Made by a program: the position numbers and the translations under genes. DNA of 64,000 bases. Origin: Aquila chrysaetos chrysaetos (lineage: Eukaryota > Chordata > Aves > Accipitriformes > Accipitridae). The first letter of the stretch is position 1, and each line of letters starts with the position of its first letter. The notes under the pieces were generated by a model. The model worked only from the letters and a program-made list of their open reading frames with translations. It was not told the DNA's origin and ran no database searches. Shown here one piece after another: positions 45,255 to 57,867 of this stretch. The stretch lies in the NCBI RefSeq assembly GCF_900496995.4, contig NW_024470382.1, positions 744,001 through 808,000 of the forward strand, in the 5' to 3' direction.

Positions 45255-47200
45255 GCCTTTCATTCCAAGTGGGCTTTGGGCCCTCCAAAAGAGGGCTCGG
45301 ACCCTCCAGAGGCGGCTCGGACGCTGAGGGTGCCTGTCTGGATGCTAAAAAAAGAGGCTTTGGACCCTGAAATGAGACTACGCAAACTAACAGTGAGCCT
45401 TTGGGCCGTAAAAATGTGGGGTTTGGAGCCTAAAATGCGGCATTGTAAGACAAGAGTAAGACTTTGGAAAGTAAAAATGAGGCTCTGGACCCTAGAAATG
45501 TGGGTTTGGACCCTAGAGATGAGGCTTTGAACCATCAAAATCAGACTTCGGGGCTTAAAAATGATGCTCTGGGCCTTTAAAATGCAGCTTTGAACCTTAA
45601 AAGCGCAAACCCTGGAACTTTGGACCCTCCAAATAAGGGCTTGACACTCCAGATGCGGCTTGGACCCTAAAAATGCCTGTCTGGATACTAAAAACGTGGC
45701 TTTGGACTCTGAAAAAAGGCATTTTTGGAGCCTAACACGAGGCTTTGGAAGGCTAAGACTTTGGAAAGTAAAAATGAGGCTTTGGACCCTAGAAATGCAG
45801 CTTTGGACTCTACAAATGAGGCTTTGGGCCTTCAAAATCAGACTTTGGGGCTTAAAAATGATGCTCTGGGCCTTTAAAATGCATCTTTGAACCTTAAAAG
45901 CGCAAACCCTGGAACTTTGGACCCCCCAAATGAGGGCTTGGACTCTCCAGATGCGGCTTGGACCCTAAAAATGCCTGTCTGGATGCTAAAAAGAGGCTTT
46001 GGACCCTGAAATGAGACTACGCAAACTAACAGTGAGCCTTTGGGCCCTAAAAAAGAGGGCTTTGGAACCTAAAATGAGGTTTTGTAAGACAAGAGTAAGA
46101 CTTTGGAAAGTAAAAATGAGGCTCTGGGCCCTAAAAATGTGGGTTTGGACTCTACAAATCAGGCTTTGGACCTTCCAGATCAGACTTTGGGCTTAAAAAT
46201 GATGCTCTGGGCCCTTAAAATGCATCTTTGAACCTTAAAAGCGTGAACCCTGGAACTTCGGAATGAGGCTTTGGACCCTGACAGGGAGGGTTTGGACCCT
46301 AAAACTGAAACTTTTGGGCCTGGAAAAAAGGCTGTGGGTACTAAAAGATGGGCTTGGGCCCTAAAACCAAGGATTGGGGCCCGAAAACTGGGCTTTGGGG
46401 CCTAGAAATGGGTCTTTGGACGCTCAAAATGAGGCCTTGGACATGAAGGAAACGAGGCTTTGAGCCCCAGGTGAGGAGTCTGTAGCCTAAAATGAGGGTT
46501 GGGACCCTAGCATGGAGTCTTTCAACCCCGGAATCAAAGCTTTGGACCCTAGAAATGAGGCTTTGGGACCTAAACCTGAGGCGTTGAGCCCTAAAAGGGG
46601 GTTCTGGACCCTCCAAATGAGGGTTTGGACACTCCAGATGCAGCTTGGACCCTAAAAATGCCTGTCTGGAATCTAAACCTGATGCTTTGGACCCTGAATA
46701 CGAGACTGTTGAAAATAAAACTGAGCCTTTACACTCTAAAAATGAGGGGTTGGTTGCCTAAAATGAGGCTTTGGAAAGTAAACACGAGGCTCTGGACCCT
46801 AGAAATGCGGCTTTGGACTCTACAAATGAGGCTTTGGACCTTCCAAATCAGACTTTGGGGCTTAAAAATGATGAAATGAGCCTTTAAAATGAGCCGTTGA
46901 ACCTTAAAAGCGTAAACCCTCGAACTTAGCAATGACACTTTGGACCCTGAAAAGGAGGGTTTGGACCCTAAAACTGAAACTTTGGGCCTGGAAAAAAGGC
47001 TGTGGGTACTAAACAACAGGCTTGGACCCTAAATACGAGGATTTTAGTCCTCAACTGGGGCACTGGACCCTTACCATGAGGCTTTGGACGTGAAGGAAAT
47101 ATGCAGTTTTGCAGCCTAAAATGAGGCCTCGATAGCAGACTTTGGGCCTTCCAAATGATGGTCTGCGCCCTTGAAATGAGTCTTTGAACCTTTACGAAGC
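45255..47200 (+). repeat. 21-bp tandem repeat array, sense orientation, with higher-order structure
   Basis: The ~21-bp TTTGGACCCTAAAAA unit over ~1.9 kb. Blocks of ~310-640 bp recur inside it; for example GAGACTACGCAAACTAACAG occurs near 45,375 and 46,012, and the CCTGTCTGGAT variant near 45,330, 45,675 and 45,977. From 46,257 it merges into duplication copy 2. ORFs here are period artefacts. Confidence 0.92.
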
Positions 47201-47804
47201 CTGTGATGGAATTACTCCTTCATTGTTTATAATGTTGAGCAGATGCATGGATTAGTAATGCTTCATAGTATTAATTCAGCAGGCTCTCAGTCACTTACTG
47301 AGGACCTGTGACGGGTAAGGGGTCTCTCTTCCTTGGGTACGGATCTGAAACCTTGAGAGGTGTCCCTGCTCGAGGGGACAGTCGCTGGGCGTGCAGTCCA
47401 GCTGCACTTCAGGGAGAGCTCGACGTGGGCACAACCTGATGAGCCAAGTGGCTGGCTGCTAGCCAAGAGCCGAGACAGGCTGGATGTCTTCATTTCCTCT
47501 CCGGTATCTTGTTCTGTACTTTGGTTATCTTGCACTTCTTTTTGGGTGTCGAAACCACCTTTCGAAGTCTTTTCCGAGACACCTTCGCTCCCTCGCCTGT
47601 GAGCCAGGGGCTTTCCAGCTTGCAAGTTCACCCCCAGGACGCCAAGGAGCCTGTCGCTCCTCAGTCACCCCGCACCAAAGCACGGCTAGGGGTCAAGTGT
47701 ATCCATCCCACCCGTGCCGGTGAAGGACCGTTGTGAACAATTAAAAAAGTCGGCGCTCTTTCGCAGCTTCCCGTCCCCGCAGAGCTTTCCCTCCCCTCAG
47801 GGCT

Positions 47805-48145
47805 TTCCCGCCTCTCTGCCGCCTCCCGAGAGCGGCGCTGGGATTGGGCAGTGCAGGCCCAGCTCTGATTGGCGGCGCTTCCCGCGGCAGCAGCCGATTG
47901 GCTGTCGCTCTGCCGGCCGGGGAGGGCTCTGGGCTGCAGGGGGGAGCGCTCCGGGGCGGGGCGGGGGGGGGCGGTTGTCATGGCAGCGGCGCGGCCCAGC
48001 CCCTGCCGCGGCCTGCGCTGTCAGGCGCTGGTGGCGGGGGGCTCGGGGCCTGCCCTCCCGAGCAGCACCGCGAGTTAAGGCTGGGCAGTGTCAGGGAAAT
48101 TCCCTTCCCGAGCGAGCCTGTCGGCCAGTCTTCACAGTAGGAGAG
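47805..48145 (+). promoter_or_regulatory. Orphan CpG-island promoter, copy 2
   Basis: Same island as 2,420-2,760: three ATTGG boxes (about 47,843, 47,868 and 47,897), a GC-box run and the MAAARPSP start, with only a shorter G-run. It is unchanged enough to suggest that both copies could be active. Confidence 0.7.
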
Positions 48146-48367
48146 CGTATGAACTTTGTGGCTGTAGCTGTTAGTTCAGCGTAGGGGCTGCAGGGTAATG
48201 AGGTACTGGAATGTGGCCGCAGGCTCTGGGGTTGCTTATGCCGAAGGAAAACAAACAAAAGGCAGGATGCGAGCTGCAATCCAGCTTGCTTAGAAGAAGG
48301 AACACTACCTGCGCCTAGCGTCAGGCTTCAGACCGCGTCAGGATGGCTTTGTCCCCTCAGAGCAAGT

Positions 48368-49995
48368 AGTGAGGCTTTAAAAACGAGGCTTGGGGCCCTA
48401 AAAATTAGGGTTTGGACCCCAGAAAGGAGGCTTTCAGTCCTCAAAAATAATGAACGTTTGGGCCCCACAATGAGGCTTTCAGCCCTTCCAATTAGGCTTT
48501 AGGCCTGAAAGAGTTAGACCCCCAAATGAATATCTGGACCATAAAAATGAGTATTTGGACACCCAACGTGCGGCTTTGGCCCTTAGAAATGCGTCCTTGT
48601 ACGCCCCGAATAACCCTTTGGACCCTGAACCTGAGGATTTGCTTTTTAAGTGGGGGCTTACACCCTACAAACGAGCATTTGGGCTGTCAAAATGAGGCTT
48701 GAGACCCTTAAAATGAGGAGAGGGATCCTACAAATGAGGCTTTGGGCCCTACAAATGAGACATGCAGGGAGAAATTGTGGCTTTCAAGATGAGGCTTTGG
48801 ACCCTAAAAACTAAGATTTGGACCCTAGAAGTGAGGCTTAGAACCCTAAAAATGAGGCATTGGACCCCGAAAATGAGACTTTGGAACCTCAAAATTTGGG
48901 ACTAGAAACAAAAGACAAGAATTTGGACAATAAAATGAGATTTTGGACTCTAAAAGATAAAGATCGGGGTCTTATAAATGAGGCTGTGGAGCCTCCAAAT
49001 AAAGCTTTGGACCCTAAACCCAGTCCTTCGTTCCCTAACAAGAGGGTTTAGACCCTACAAATCAGTATTTGGCCACTCAAAATGAGGCTTTGGACTGGGA
49101 AATCAGGTTGTGTCCTATAATAAGGATTTGAACCCCATAAATGCAGCTATGGATCCTAACAATGAGGGGTTGGGCCATATAAATGGGAACGTTGACTCTC
49201 ATCATCCCAGTAAACTAAAACTGAGGCTTTGGGCTCTAAAAATGAGGCTTGGTACCCTAAAATGAGGGCGAAGGCCCTACCAATGAAGCTTTGGATTCTA
49301 AAAATGAAGGTTTTGATCCGAAACTGACTCTTTGAGCCTTAAAAATGAGGCTGTGGACAAAGAATGCCCCAAGCCTGTCAGTGTTTAAGAGGCATTTGGA
49401 CAATGCCCTCATTAACATGCTTTAACTTTGTCAGCCCTGAATTGGTCAGGCAGTTGGACTAGATGATTGTCGTAGGTCCCTTGCAACTGAAATAGTCTAT
49501 GCTGTTCTATTCTAAAAAAACGAGGCTATGGGAGCTAAACTGAGGGTTTGGACCCTAAAAATGAAGCTTTGGACATTCAAAATCAGACTTGGGGCATTAA
49601 AAGTGATGCTTTGGGCCCTTAAAAAGTCTTTGCACCTTTGAAGCGGGGTTCGGAACTTACAGATGCGTGTTTGTATCATAAAAATGAGGTTTTGGACCTT
49701 AAAAATTACTTTCTGGACCCCCAAAAGGAGGCTTTGGGCCCTAAAAATGAGGCTTGCATCTTGAAAATGAGTGTTTGGATCTTAAAAATGAGTCTTTAGA
49801 GACTAAAACGAGGCTTTGGACCCTGAAAGTAATGATTTAGGCTGTAAATTGAGGCTTTGGGGCCCTTAAGTAGGTTTTTGTGCCTTTAAGATGCAGCTTT
49901 GGGCTCTCAAAAGGAGGCTTTGTACCCTAAACATGAGGGTTGGGCCTCAGAAATGATGATTTGGGCCTTAAAAAGGAGGGCTTTTTTACCCAAAG
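48368..49995 (+). repeat. 21-bp tandem repeat array (copy 2 counterpart)
   Basis: Counterpart of 2,983-4,610, again split by the CR1 3' end at 49,350-49,514. Near-identical, so the repeat has hardly turned over since duplication. Confidence 0.9.
49350..49514 (+). mobile_element. CR1 LINE 3' end (copy 2 counterpart)
   Basis: Same 5'-truncated CR1 tail as at 3,966-4,130, in the same place in the array; duplicated with it. Confidence 0.85.
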
Positions 49996-51700
49996 TGTGC
50001 ACAGACCTTGTAGCCCAAGGGGCAAGACTTGGATGGTATTCATACCTCAACCAGGCATGTCCTTGAGCAGCCTGATGGGCCCTGCTGTGAGCATGGGGTT
50101 GGGCTAGAAACTGCTTGATGTCCTGATTTGACGAGCTCAGCTGGGCAGGGTGACACTACAGACTCCCCGGTGAGACACATCTCACCCCAACACTGAGCTC
50201 CTCGTTCTGGGTAGATCTCTCAAGTTTGGCACTTCAACAAGATATTCAAATTCCCAGCCTGGCACCCTCAGATCTCTTGCAAACGGTGCAGAAAGATCTG
50301 CCCCTGCAAAGTGAAATTCAGCTTTACAGACACTCATCACACTGTTCCCCTCAGGAGCAACCTTCACTCAAGGTCAGGCTTGAATTTTTAGGGACCCTTG
50401 CCCCAGATGCTGGAGGGGGTCCTAAGCAGAAGCTTCCTGTAAGGACGGTTTGGTTCCTGGGTTGAATAGGATGGATTTGTGCAAAGAGGAAAATGCCAGG
50501 AAACAGGAGGCTACGTGATGAGTGCCATAGTGCTGGGACTGGAGCTGGACCTTCTGTCAGTGTGCTTGGCCCATGGGATGGCCACATGGGGCACCTACTT
50601 GGAGGATTTCCTAAGTAGAGATATAAATAGGATATAAATTGGGAGTCAAGAGCCCTGAGTGGAAGTAGAAAGTCCAGCCCAGCAGAGCTGGGCTCAGCCT
50701 TGCTCTCTTTCCTTCCCTGGTCCCTTATGGCCCTGGGTGAAAGCTCGAGTGGCCTCCACTGCCCCTGCCATAGGTGCCCTCCATGCCTCCCGAGCTGCAC
50801 TCGCATCTTCTCCTTTCCCCTCCAGGGACTTTCAGTTCTTCACAACATTGCTCCAAGTGTCTGGTTGCCCTCCCTTGCCCCAGAAAGCAGGTTCCTTTCC
50901 ATAGCGGCCATGGAAAAGGTCCCTTGGATGGAAGAGGTCCTGAAAGAAGGTCCCTCAGATGGCCCCGCTTCCAGGACCATGCTGGGCTGGTCTCAGAGCC
51001 ATGGCCAACTGTAAAACCCTTCTGCCCCATTCCAGTGAAGGACCATTGCGAACAATTAAAAAAGTCAACACTCTTTTGCAACCTCTCCTTTGTGTTCTTA
51101 CTCATCTCTCTCCCAAGCTCCTTGTGTCCCAAAGACAGATGGGTTTCTTGAAAAGAAGAGAGACCTCTAAAACAGTACTGCACGTTTTGGGAGCTCTTTG
51201 CCCACAGGAATGGCTTCAGGTCAGGACACTGAGGACAGGGCAGCTGTTTCTCTCCCTCTGTTTGCCCCTTCTCTGCAGCCTCTCCAGCAGCAGTGGTTTG
51301 CTCCCAAGCTGTGCCAGATGCACCCAAAAAGCCTTTCTTTTCCCACCGGGGATGTGAAGGAGCAATGAGCTGGGAAGAAACAGTCCCCTCTCCGGCCCAG
51401 AGCAGCCTTGTGGTTAGTTAGACCTTCCAAACATGGCCAAATAACATGCCCTTGTGTGTTTCCTGAGAAAAGAGAATGCCACTGGAAAATGAGTACCGCG
51501 CCCCAGGTGATGGAAAAGCCCAAGGTGGCAATTTAGCCATGACATCAGTTACATCTAAGGGCTCTTTGAAGAGTCCCCACTGTCCCTCTAAATGTGCATT
51601 TCTAGAAGGAAGCGGCACCCCAGAACACAGATTCAAATCACGTACCTGTTTTGCCACTTCAGGTGGTGCTCCCTCTGCTCCGGGCACTCCAAGCTCTGGT
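49996..51700. other. Intergenic sequence (copy 2 counterpart)
   Basis: Counterpart of 4,611-6,340, with no recognised gene. It includes the second dispersed element at about 51,030-51,085 and the short deletion near 50,637. Confidence 0.5.
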
Positions 51701-51714
51701 CATTCTGGCTTGGG

Positions 51715-54700
51715 TCACTCCATCCTGGGTAGCCGTGATCTTCTCTTCTGGTAGTAGCATCGCATTGACGCCTCGTCCACTGGTGGCATCAGAAAAGAGG
51801 TGTCGTAGAGGGGCACCTCGAGTGGGCTGGTCTCAGGGCTTGATGGCGAAAGTATGGCTATTCGGGGTGGTGGAGGCAGGGTCTGGACTCCGCAACTGTG
51901 GAAGGTCTTTCCTTTGGCCATCTTCAGCTCTCCACCTTCAAGGGCATCTTTCTTCTCTCCTTTTCCCTTTCCCCTGCACCTCGGAGGTTTTGCTGCCTGT
52001 GCTCGGCCCAGCTCTGATGCTCGGCCTTTGGGTGCGGGTTTGCCCTTGGGTTGGCCGGTCTTACGCTGCTTTTTGGCAAAGGAGGCTCCTGGGATCTCTG
52101 GCAGCCGCCTGGAAGGACACAACAGGAGGAGTCTGCCTGAGGACACGGTGGGTTTGGGGCTGCATCCTGCCAGCAAGCCGTACGCCTGTTTGCGCAGCCT
52201 CTGGCAGCTCAGCTCAGGAGAGGAAACCCCTGAGCTGAGACCCTCGGCTGACACACGGCTGTCCCCGTGCACAGCTCAGGAGGCCATGCTGGGGGTCTCC
52301 TGAATGGCTGGAGAGGAACCAGCCCTGTGAAATGGGGAGCTCCCGGCAGCCTCATCCCACGCCTCCAGGCGCTGCCTTCACCACTGTCGGGCAGCGATGA
52401 ACGGCAAGTGTTTGGGTCTGCACAATGGGCTCTTGCCGGGTCAGAAAATGACCCTGTGCAGCACCAGCCCTGAACCTCCAGACTCACCTGACCCGCAAGT
52501 TGTTCCTCATCTCCATCACCGCCTTATCCCAGAGCTGCTCACATTCGTTATTAGTCAAGCTTGAATTAGCAGGCAAGGGCGGTTCAGGAAATCTCGCTGG
52601 AAGCGGGAGGGAGAGATCTCGTCAGAAGAGCACTGCTGTGACGCTGCCGGCCCCACTGATACACAGGGGTGCTCAGGCCTCTTCCCAAAACACCTGAGTG
52701 GGCTGTTCTGCTTCCCTCACAGCTGCCAGAGGCCTCATGCCCTCCTCAACACTAGCTCTTTCCCAGCCCCCTCATTTCCATGGTGTAATACGGTTTTGCA
52801 ACCACACCATTGGCGCCAGATTTGGAAAAGAGGAGCAGGTGCTGTTGAGGTGACAGTCTCTTTTGGAGATCTAATTCCTCGGGGGTGGGTGGGGAGGGGG
52901 GGACAGGGTCTTGGATCGCATCCTCCCACCACACCCTTGGGTGCATCCCACCCCAGGGCTCTGTTTTGGTGAAGCCAACGAGTTGTCAGGATAAAAAGCT
53001 GTGCCAAGCTGGTGTGAAGCTTTGGTGCAAGTCAGAGCCTTTTGACTGTCATCACCGGGGACTTTCTCATCAGATCACAGAAGGTGGTTGCCCGCGCTAT
53101 GGAAACAAGCCAGGAGCTGCTTTACCTTCCGTGTCTTGCCCGAGAGGTGGCAAACCCTCTTTTTTCTTCCCCTTGTCCTCAGCAGGGACATTTCTCAAGG
53201 CCTTCAGAGGGTCCCTGGGTGTTGGTTTGGTCACAAGCTCCAGTTCAAACCTGGAGACAAAGAGATGACACCAGCATGACCCACGGCACCAGCAGCCCTT
53301 GCCGCTTGCCGCGATCACCTGCTCACTGGCAGATTTTGGCACTGTTGTAGAGGCCGTTGTTTTCTCAAGTCAACTCTCCCCCGTCCCTGAGGGCTGTCCT
53401 AGGAAATGGGGTCACCTGCCAAATAAGTCCAGGTCACCTAAACTCCTCTACCTGTGCCATCAAGTCTGCCTACAGGCTGGGGATATGCATGATTGTCACT
53501 GCCTGTGTCTCCCTGGGAGGACACCCATGGTCATAAGGAGCAAATGCTACCAAACTGCAGCTGAGCAGCCGCGTCAGCTGGAAACATACTCACTCAGGAA
53601 AGATGATAACACGGCCAGAGAGAGTCAAGGAAGCAATGGATGCCACCCGGGACACCACCATTTTGAGCAGCTGGGGGACCTGCAACAGATGAGCATGAAG
53701 GTGGCGGGAAATCCTCAATGTGGCCGAGGCACTCAATTTGGGAGGAGTCCAAGGCAGCGAGAGATGTTGAGACCGTAGCTCTCACTGGTCACGACTGGCT
53801 GGCCACGTCCTGGCGGGCCACATGCAAGCAGTGCTGGGGCACTGCAGTGGGACTGCCCGAGCAGTGGGGAGACCAAAAGGCTCACCTTGAATGCAGCCTT
53901 TTCTAGGTTCCTCTTCCCAGACATCCTTTCCAGGAAGTCAAAGTAGAATCTCATTTGCACACTCCTGCCTTCGATGAGGAGCACCCCCACGTCCCTCAGG
54001 ACAAGGGCAACGTTCTCCCCCTTCCCCAGGCACTGAGACAGGAGGGACGTGACGCCTAGGATGCAGCCCTCCACTTTTCGCCGGGACACAGAGGCATCCA
54101 TGGCCACCTTGGCATATTTCATAGGCTCCAGCACCTTACTGCCTGGAAAAACACACAAGAGGGACAGAGGCGCTCACCCAGTGGCCGTTCCACAGCCATT
54201 TCCCAAGGGCTGCTTATTGCAGTCATCGCCCAGAAAGGCCCCATTTTTGGACCTGCTCCGCAGAGGGGGCAGTTTGCTTTCAGAAAAGGGATGCGATATC
54301 CCCTTTCACCCCGACCGTGCAGGCAGCCAGGGTTTAATCCGCCATCTTACCAGGAAGGTTGTCTTTATCGTCCATGAGATTGTGCACAGTTGCAAGGTTC
54401 CTGGCCAGGCGAAACACCGGCCTCTGGATAATCACAATCTCATTCCCAACCTGTGTCCGTGTGGGGACCACATCGAAGGAGCCAAGGGTGGGAATTCGGA
54501 CCCTCTGTGAGTGGAAGAGAAGGGAAGAGCTGAAGGGTGAGGACTGGCTGGAGGGAAGAGCGGGGGGTGGCCCTGTTTAGGCCAGACCCTGCCAGCTCCC
54601 GCTGTTCAGAGGCACGAGCCAGGGCAGTGGGGAGAGCTTTGAGGAAGAGATGCTGAGTCCTCTCCCTCTGCTTTCCCCTCTAAAAGAACAGTGCTGGAGT

Positions 54701-55355
54701 CAGGGCAGAAGCAGCCCGAGGGCATCCAGGGGTCTCCAGTGACCAGGATCAGCCCTGTGGTACAATACCACCTACCACAGGTGATACCACCCTTGCACGA
54801 GCCCTGTTTGTCCCTCAGTGTGGGCTTTTGGGGGGGGTGTCCTGCCTTCTGAGGAGGGGAAGAGTAACTGCAGGCCATGCCCCAGGGCCATGGGGACTCC
54901 CCACTTCTCTGGGTGGATGAGGAGGATGCGGGTGTCGCCCCACCTTGTGCAGCAGGAGCTGTTCTTGAACGTAGCCGGCCACTGCATCCCAGACAGAGGT
55001 TTGCTCTGGAAAGCAAAGGAAGATCAGGTCCTGCTCTGCATTTGCTGGCCCTCAACCCTCCAGCATCCCCTGAGCTGCGGCACATTGGCAGATGTGAAGT
55101 GTCATTGCTGTCCCCAGCCCCAGATGGAGACACCCCTGAGGTGGCTGCTGTGCTGAGTCTCGCCTACACAATGCTACAGCTGTTGGTCCTGACAATGCTC
55201 CTGCGGTGGCTGTGGCTGCCTGTACCTTTGGCGGTGGCGCTGGGCATCATGAAGGCGTGCTCCATCCCATCCCAGAAGTCCATCTTGGTCCGCCTCACGC
55301 TGGTGGGTTGCTCCTTAGGGGCGACAGCCATGTAGGAGCTCATCCCTGCGTTCAT
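51715..55355 (-). CDS. CCDC81-like protein with HU-CCDC81 domains, copy 2, longer tail
   Basis: Same eight-exon structure as copy 1, shifted by 45,374: 55,355-55,226; 55,005-54,944; 54,504-54,351; 54,142-53,886; 53,679-53,594; 53,250-53,126; 52,596-52,488; terminal exon from about 52,234 to 51,715. The exons sum to 480 codons and an exact frame. The two HU-like domains and the lysine-rich stretch are as in copy 1. After the single-base difference near 51,899 the frame continues through TLPPPPRIAILSPSSPE, EVPLYDTSFLMPP and CYYQKRRSRLP before TGA. This tail has ordinary codon usage and sequence character, so I regard copy 2 as the better-preserved version. No CpG promoter is obvious at its 5' end; an ERVL-like LTR lies about 290 bp upstream. 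Confidence 0.82.
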
Positions 55356-55643
55356 CCTATGGATGCTCCTCCAGGGTGCAGGACCCACTGTGGCCCACTT
55401 TTGTACTCCTGTGCAGGCGTGTCAGAGACCCAGTGTGACACCACGGTGACATAGCCACTGCTGACTCTGCTGCCCACTGTGACATACAAGTGACCTGCTG
55501 CCCACTGTGACACGGTCTCAAGTGACCTGCTGCCTGCTCTGACATCCATCACCTTCTGCCTGCCGTGACATTGCCACCACTATAACTGTTCGCTCAGCTC
55601 CTGCTCAGGTTTTGGCTGGACACGCAACTCACACTGAGGCCTG

Positions 55644-57784
55644 ACACGTGCTGGGAGCAGGGCCATTAGGTCAAAGCATGGGTAAGACATTCGCAAGACA
55701 CGATAGACAAGACAGGGTGACGGCTGTTCTGCAGCCCTTAAGACCTGCAGCTCACTGTCTCCGGTGGCCTTCGCCACCTGTATTTTTGCCTAGTAACTGT
55801 CTGGCAGTTTCTTCAATATCCACTAACTTCCAGACATGGTATAGCTGGGAGGTAGAAATACGTCAGCTTGCCCAAAAAGCTATTGAAGTGGAGCCAACAG
55901 CAGCCGGGCTGTTGGGGCTGACGTGCTTCCCAGTGCGATACAGGGGACACCCACACCATGACGGAGGAGGAAGGATGAGCACTCTCACCATTGCCTCAGG
56001 AACTACTTTGCTCATAAGCGCATGAGTTGGAAGTGAGGAGTCAGAGAACGTGGGAGTGAGACGTGTCGTGAATTACTGAGTTAGTGACTCCAGGTGTCAG
56101 ACTAGTCTGTGCTAGTGGGATTGAGCCCTTCTTTGATGTGTTTGGTTTTTTTCCAATGAGCTTCATAAAGTAAAGTTTCATTTACAGAGTACATTGGCCT
56201 GCAAATTTAAGAGATCCAAATGGACCGTAACATTGCATTGGTATCAGAAGCGGGATCTCTCTCAGACGGATTTTGTTGGAGGCACAAGGTGCTTTCGCCA
56301 TGCCAACTGAGGCATTCATTTAAGGGTGAGTGTAGAGATACTGCGTGTCTGTAGATGCATGTCATGATGCAGGAAGAAAATCTGGACAGTGAGCAGCCAC
56401 AACTGGGAGATAAATTTGAGAAGGGGGAGTGGCAAAACCCCCCAAGTGGGATTTATCCTGGGTTGAGAGCCACTGCATGAATACTGGTAGTATTTGGCAT
56501 GAGTTTGACAGATGGCAGCTTTCTTGTCAGTTAAGGAAGGGAAAAGGAAAAGATGCGGTGTGTTGGCTACTGGAGAGGTGTCTTAGAGCAGCAATGGATA
56601 CGATTGATGAGTTGAAGGGGGAGGATGTATGACCGAAAGAAGAAAACAAGTGTCGTGGTTTAACCCCAGCCAGCAACTGAACACCACACAGCTGCTCACT
56701 CACTGCCCCCCCACCCAGTGGGATGGGGGAGAAAATCGGGAAAAGAAGTAAAACTCGTGGGTTGAGATAAGAACGGTTTCATAAAACAGAAAAGAAGAAA
56801 CTAATAATGATAATGATAACACTAATAAAATGACAATAGCAATAATAAAAGGATTGGAATGTACAGATGATGGGCAGTGCAATTGCTCACCACCCACCAA
56901 TTGACACGCAGTTAGTCCCTGAGCGGCGATTCCCCCCCGCCCCCACTCCCCCCAGTTTATATACTAGATGTGATGTCCCATGGTATGGAATACCCCGTTG
57001 GCCAGTTTGGGTCAGCTGCCCTGGCTGTGTCCTGTGCCAACTTGTTGTGCCCCTCCAGCTTTCTCGCTGGCTGGGCTTGAGAAGCTGAAAAATCCTTGAC
57101 TTTAGACTAAACACTACTTAGCAACAACTGAAAACATCAGTGTTACCAGCATTCTTCGCATACTGAACTCAAAACGTAGCACTGTACCAGCTACTAGGAA
57201 GACAATTAACTCTATCCCAGCTGAAACCAGGACAACAAGGAAAAAGAAAACCAAAGGAATACTTGGGAAGTAAAGTGCAGAGAATTAAAAACGCAACTGA
57301 AATTGCTTGAGTCAAAACTTTAGCCCCAGGTAACTGCTGAGGCTGAAGGGTGCGGGAGGAGGTTGCTGGGAGCAACTGCAGTAGAGCCAGTTAAAGTTTA
57401 TTGTGCCTTGTGTGAAGATGGTATCTGGAAACGGGTTGGATTCAGTGGAACTACTTGTGGCCGCTGCTCCCACTGCTACAGACCCCAGTCCCGAGTTAGG
57501 GATTGCTACTTTACCACGTTCGTCATTCCACAGGAGCCCAAATGTGGATGGTAGATAAGGACAGTTACGCAAGACAGCCTGCACTTAGGAAGCAATGAGT
57601 TTCTGTTGTAGGCCTTAATGGGCACGTCACTACCCACGCGCTGGTCAGGGCTAAATTATTTCTGTCTAATGGATGGACAGTCCTCCCAACTGTACTCCAG
57701 GTCCCTGCAATATATATTAAGTGTGGAGGTACTGAAGGGTCAGGCATGACCCCTGCTCATGCTACATTGGCTAAAGAGCTAGAA
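55644..57784 (+). mobile_element. ERVL-like element fragment with nested solo LTR
   Basis: LTR to about 56,237, primer-binding site TGGTATCAGAAGCGGGAT at 56,239-56,256, then leader or gag-region sequence to 56,650. It is interrupted by a foreign LTR (56,651-57,234) and resumes at 57,235 for about 550 bp with a cysteine-bearing open stretch (CALCEDGIWKRVGFSGTTCG). It ends where 21-bp repeat sequence begins (about 57,868). All frames are broken; no functional gene. Confidence 0.65.
56651..57234 (-). mobile_element. Complete ERVK-like solo LTR with target-site duplication
   Basis: About 584 bp, plus strand TGTCGTGG...CCAGGACA, flanked by ACAAG on both sides (56,646-56,650 and 57,235-57,239; six bases if counted as AACAAG). 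A clean solo LTR left by recombination between two LTRs. The equivalent in copy 1 is cut off at 11,596. Confidence 0.9.
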
Positions 57785-57867
57785 GGTTGCTGTGGTGCAG
57801 TATACAGATGTCTTAACAGAGGGCCACTCTACAGAACCTGCGGAACAGGACAGTCAATTGGGGTCAC

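Larger units (their letters stand above)
46257..56970 (+). repeat. Segmental duplication, copy 2
   Basis: Partner of 870-11,596 in the same orientation, separated from it by ~34.7 kb. It differs by a few indels (9 bp near 50,637; 1 bp near 51,899 in the CCDC81-like terminal exon) and scattered substitutions. At its right end it continues uninterrupted through a whole LTR and the element that LTR landed in, so this copy keeps the older arrangement at that edge. Confidence 0.95.

Noticed and set aside
57420..57545. Cysteine-rich ORF (CALCEDGIWKR...CSHCYRPQS) as a zinc-finger gene
   Set aside because: It sits in continuous ERVL-like internal sequence without exon borders, so it is better taken as retroviral debris.
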